DNA of 64,000 nt from Lactifluus volemus (Eukaryota > Basidiomycota > Agaricomycetes > Russulales > Russulaceae). The notes beneath the pieces are model-generated. The model did no database searches and was not told where the DNA came from. It saw only the letters and a list, made by a program, of their open reading frames with translations. The DNA lies in contig WTXI01000034.1 in the NCBI GenBank assembly GCA_022376515.1, positions 234,819-298,818 of the forward strand, in the 5' to 3' direction. The position numbers were made by a program, and so were the translations under genes. How positions within the stretch are numbered: the first letter of the stretch is position 1; every line of letters begins with the position of its first letter. Shown here piece after piece: positions 60,980 to 64,000 of this stretch.

Positions 60980-61153
60980 CCTGGACCAGCCTAGGGTGTG
61001 GCCTTTTATGGGTATTGCTTGTGGGCACACACCGACATTGAATGACTAGTAGGGCAGGTTACGACCGCAGTCGTAGAACCGAACCGAGCGTGAATATGGG
61101 CAATCACGTGACTATGCTAGATGGTTCAATTGAGAGGTCATTCAACTATAGTT

Positions 61154-61270
61154 GCGGGAAAAACCCCCGAGGGGGTAACTTACCGGTAAGTTACCTCAGG
61201 GTCCCAAAGGGGGGGGTAACTTACCGGTAACTTACTGGTAACTTTGATCACGTGATAATTTCACGTGACC
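61154..61270. repeat. Palindrome cluster, putative transposon terminal region
   Basis: A perfect 22-bp palindrome built from GGTAACTTACC and its reverse complement lies at 61174-61195. Three more GGTAACTT/GGTAACTTAC words follow at 61215-61245. ATCACGTGAT (61247-61256) and TCACGTGA (61261-61268) come next. G- and C-runs flank it. It lies between the inverted-duplication edge and the 3' end of the hAT-like transposase gene, where a transposon terminus is expected. Confidence 0.55.
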
Positions 61271-62454
61271 ATTCTGAGCGCGTCGTCAGCGCGAAGTCGC
61301 GAACTGTGAAGCTCCCTGCTTTTTTTTTGCTCGCGCTCGAGCTGATCCCTGCAAGATCTAACAAATGCATTCATTTTCGAACTATGTAACAATGTGAACC
61401 ATAATATATAAGAACTACGGTCTGAATAAGTCCTCCATGGTGAAATCATCATCATCACTGGCAATGTCCCAACTTGAATGTGTAGTCCAATCATCACCCC
61501 GCCCTTGACCTCCTGACACTTCTCCCTTCCTTGGAGTAGGGATATCATCAGCAATTATATCTGTAATGATCCGTGTGTCCATGTTAATGTAAGGCAAGTC
61601 CTCCTTGCCAATGGCACGCGCTCGGTCGTTGGTACTCCCATCCGGAACGTCGGAGGCATTGGGGACATCTGTTGTGCCTTCAGCTTCATCATCCGACATT
61701 GCTGAGGGGTCGTCATCTGAGGACGGAAATATTTTTTTCTTGATTTCATAGAATTTGACAGTTGGCCGGGGATCTGAGCGAGCACGAATCTAGAATGGTA
61801 TCATGAGCGTTTCACCTAGTGGCTGTGGCCAATAATACTACGCGTACCTTCTGCTCAGTTTTGGTAGTACTGCCTGATTTGCGTCATAGCAGACATCGTG
61901 TCCACGGACATTCTGTTGCGGAGCTTCGGAGTGAGCCACGTAAACACGGAGCCAGTTACTTCTTCTGGCATCGAGTTTACGCGGACTGAGTAAATTTTGA
62001 TCGCAAGGTGCTACGAGAATAAGGAAATCAGTATAAATTATGGAGACTTCAACGAGACTCGGAGGAACACACCGGTAGGATCTGTGCTGACTCACTAATC
62101 AAACCCTTCCACCACTTGAGAACGCCTTGTGGGATTGACTCGTCGACCGGTAAGTTGAATGGGTACTGATGTCTCGCATACGCAAGGAGCTCGATTCTGA
62201 TCTGTGCCTTTAACGCCGTCTTATGGTCCGCCCATTTTTTGAACTCTGGCTTTGAGCCATGCAAAGCCTCCTGTAGCGCAATATTAGCAAGGAAGATGCC
62301 AACCTGTACAAAGAGCGATGGATGCCGGATGCCGAGGAGGTGTTTTTGTTGTTCCTCGACCTTCCATAGATCACTTTTCAAGTAATCTAAGAGACAGAAT
62401 AAGTATAAATGCAAGAGTACAGACAGACACAGCAACACTTACTCGCGTTTAGAT

Positions 62455-63951
62455 TAGACTGTCCGGGGGCCGGTCCGGGCCAGGGCCACCCCCATTTTGC
62501 CCGGCCCTGGCCCTGGCCCTCAGGGCCGGTCCGCCCTGCAGCTGGCCCTGGCCCTTGGAGGGCCAGCTGATGCTGGCCCTGGCCCGACCCGGGGCCGACC
62601 CGGCCCCACCCCTTAAAAAAACTATTTAGTTAATTAATTAGTTCTGGTAAAACTTTCTCACACTTGATCACATAATCAACTCACAGGCTCCCTTCTGATA
62701 ATTGCACAACGGGGATTCGAACTCTCAACCACTGCACATAAAATTGAAGCTGATGACATCTTTACCGTTACACCATCTGAGCTCAATATATTTTTCCTCC
62801 ATAGCTCTCTTAAACTGTTGACTTGGCTCAGTCCGCGCCCAGGTTTACTTTTTCAACATGTTCTCGCGCTTGCCTTATGATCCACTCCCTCGCCCCGTGT
62901 CGCCGTGCCCGTGCCCACTCTCGTTTTCCGCCACTACCTCTGTCTTCGCCCTCCCTTCTCTCGCGCTTTCTCTGTCGCCGCCATTGCCCCGTCTCACGCC
63001 TCGCATCTTCGGACTCTTCTGTCGCCCCGCCCTCTGGTGCCGCCGCCTTCTCTTGGTGCCATCGTCGCGACACCTCCCCCTCGCCGCTACCACTGCCGTG
63101 GCCTGTTAGCTTGGTCCATTGGTGTGTCATGTTCTTTTTTTTGACTTTTCACAACTAATCTTTCTTTACTTTCTTGTTTCCCTTTCCCCTCCTGCATCTC
63201 CTTCGAGGGATGTCCCTGCACCCACCCGTAGACAGTCTATTGGCGTCACGGTCGTTCGGGCGTCGCTGTTGCGACTGTCCGAGCCCCTGACGCCAGTGAC
63301 TCGTGCTATGGCGTGCGCGGGTCCCCTCCACTCTGTGTCGCACCTGCCATCTCCCCCTTCGCCCGCCGCCATTCCCAACGTGGCAGTTGCTGTCCCAACG
63401 CAGTGTGCCGCCCCCCTCGCCGCCGCCTCTGACGCCGCTCTGACGTCGCTACTGCTGCCCTGACGCCGCAGCCCTGCCGTCGCTGCTGCTGCCCCGATGC
63501 CGCCGCCACTGCCTCGCCGTCGCTGCTGCGTCCCCCCCATCGCTTTTTGCTTCCCCGACGCCGCCGCCACTGCCCGCCGCCCTGCCGTCGCTGCTGCCGC
63601 CCCGACGCCGCTGCCGCCCCAATGCCCCCACCACTGCCCCGCCGTCGCTGCTGCGTCCCGCCATCGCTTTTGCTGCCCCGACGCCGCCGCCACTGCCCGC
63701 CGTCGCTGCTGCTGCCCCGACGCCGCCGTTGCGGCGCCACCCTGCATCCTCGCCCTCGCTGCCTCCCTATGGGTAGGGCCAGCAGGGCCGGCCCCGGGCC
63801 GGCCCTGAGGGCCACTCGTAAAATTGTCCGGCCCTGGCCCTGGCCCTCGATGTGAGGGCCGCCTGCTGCTGGCCCTGGCCCTGGCCCTCAAGGGGCCGGT
63901 CCGGGTCGGCCCTAGGGCCGGGAGGGCCAGGCCCGGCCCGCGGACAGTCTA
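62455..63951. mobile_element. Non-autonomous DNA transposon (8-bp TSD, hAT-like ends)
   Basis: Termini TAGACTGTCCGGGGGCCGG (left) and the complement of the right end TAGACTGTCCGCGGGCCGG match at 18 of 19 positions. GTTTAGAT is duplicated directly outside both ends (62447-62454 and 63952-63959). An 8-bp duplication is typical of hAT elements. Subterminal zones (62460-62615, 63770-63940) are dense in GGCCCTGG/CCAGGGCC words in both orientations. The interior holds a tRNA-like module (62700-62783), a pyrimidine-rich stretch with overlapping open frames, and a CCG/CTG-type GC-rich array (63430-63740). No transposase is encoded, so mobilisation would need enzymes in trans. Confidence 0.85.
62700..62783 (-). 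ncRNA. tRNA-like (Pol III promoter) module inside the transposon
   Basis: On the minus strand, GCTCAGATGGTGTAACGG resembles a D-arm/A-box (TGGTGTAACGG). 40-50 nt later, GAGAGTTCGAATCCCC matches a T-arm/B-box (GTTCGAATCC). The acceptor-stem ends do not pair well and the variable region is long, so it is not a functional tRNA. It looks like a tRNA-derived SINE head. Confidence 0.5.
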
Positions 63952-64000
63952 GTTTAGATATGTAGCGGCAAGGTAGACATCATTTGCCAAGTTCCCACTT

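Larger units (their letters stand above)
57115..61150. repeat. Large inverted duplication, right arm
   Basis: Reverse-complement partner of 49945-53605. It overlaps the last ~700 bases of the gene at 54714-57814 and holds the minus-strand FunK1 copy with its promoter. About 3.5 kb of unique sequence separates the two arms. Confidence 0.85.
61415..64000 (-). pseudogene. hAT-like transposase, C-terminal part, split by an inserted element (5' partial)
   Basis: Minus-strand exons can be read with the insert removed. DVYLAATYLNA (64000-63952 joined to 62454-62443) splices over intron 62387-62442 to DYLKSDLWKVEEQQKHLL. LLAYARHQYPFNLPVDESIP and WWKGLISESAQILP follow. After a further intron (donor GTGTGT) comes HLAIKIYSVRVNSMPEEVTG to SVFTWLTPKLRNRMSVDTMS. 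This is the layout of the hAT C-terminal dimerisation region in basidiomycete elements. A TGA follows QIRQYYQN; the acidic tail (SSDDDPSAMSDDEAEG, ending at 61415) may be joined by splicing I could not resolve. The 1497-bp element lies inside the ATYLNA exon. The catalytic core lies beyond the window. Confidence 0.7.

Noticed and set aside
62823..63891. Overlapping long frames inside the inserted transposon (for example 241 codons on the minus strand)
   Set aside because: They come from a GC-rich, stop-poor CCG/CTG array and are open in several frames at once; Gly/Arg/Ala or Pro/Ala/Cys low complexity only.

Overview
The window is nuclear DNA of a filamentous basidiomycete, most likely an agaricomycete close to Rhizoctonia/Ceratobasidium. 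The evidence is intron-rich genes with 44-76 nt GT-AG introns, a FunK1-type fungal kinase, a NACHT-ankyrin NLR-like gene, a priB-like Zn2Cys6 factor, basidiomycete-style F-box genes, wax-synthase-like acyltransferase remnants and a hAT-type transposase. The genus is inference; no marker gene fixes it.

Layout. 1-19780 is a duplicated block. The 3' end of a NACHT-ankyrin gene plus a convergent gene for a large Ser-rich multi-pass membrane protein occurs twice (1-5395 and 14264-19660). Two further decayed membrane-gene copies lie at 5480-8420 and 8925-9240. Only the copy at 15759-19780 is intact: five exons with consistent phases, 1246 codons. The full NLR-like gene (9556-14850) carries nine near-identical 99-bp ankyrin units.

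22039-34804 is a conserved core island: GPI ethanolamine phosphate transferase (PIG-O/Gpi13 type), a priB-like Zn2Cys6 transcription factor, and an LSH/HELLS/Irc5-type SNF2 helicase. A decayed fragment of the helicase's last exon sits 2 kb downstream, at 36722-36965.

37444-49078 is an F-box cluster. A tandem unit of about 3.4 kb, repeated three times, pairs a minus-strand F-box gene with a divergent plus-strand C-terminal half of an MBOAT wax-synthase-like gene. All three acyltransferase parts carry nonsense or frameshift lesions. Two of the three F-box parts are intact.

49945-61150 is a large inverted duplication with arms of roughly 3.7-4 kb. Each arm holds a FunK1 kinase gene (the right one has a 1-nt frameshift). 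The centre holds a Ser/Pro-rich gene of unknown function (54714-57814), whose C-terminal end was captured as a fragment in the left arm.

61154-64000 is mobile DNA. A minus-strand hAT-like transposase gene, whose 5' end lies beyond the window, is split in an exon by a 1497-bp element with 19-bp inverted termini, an 8-bp target duplication, GGCCCTGG-rich subterminal repeats and an internal tRNA-like promoter module.

Overall, a short conserved housekeeping stretch is flanked by fast-turnover accessory arrays (NLR-like, F-box, FunK1, transposons) in which every expanded family shows both intact and decaying copies.
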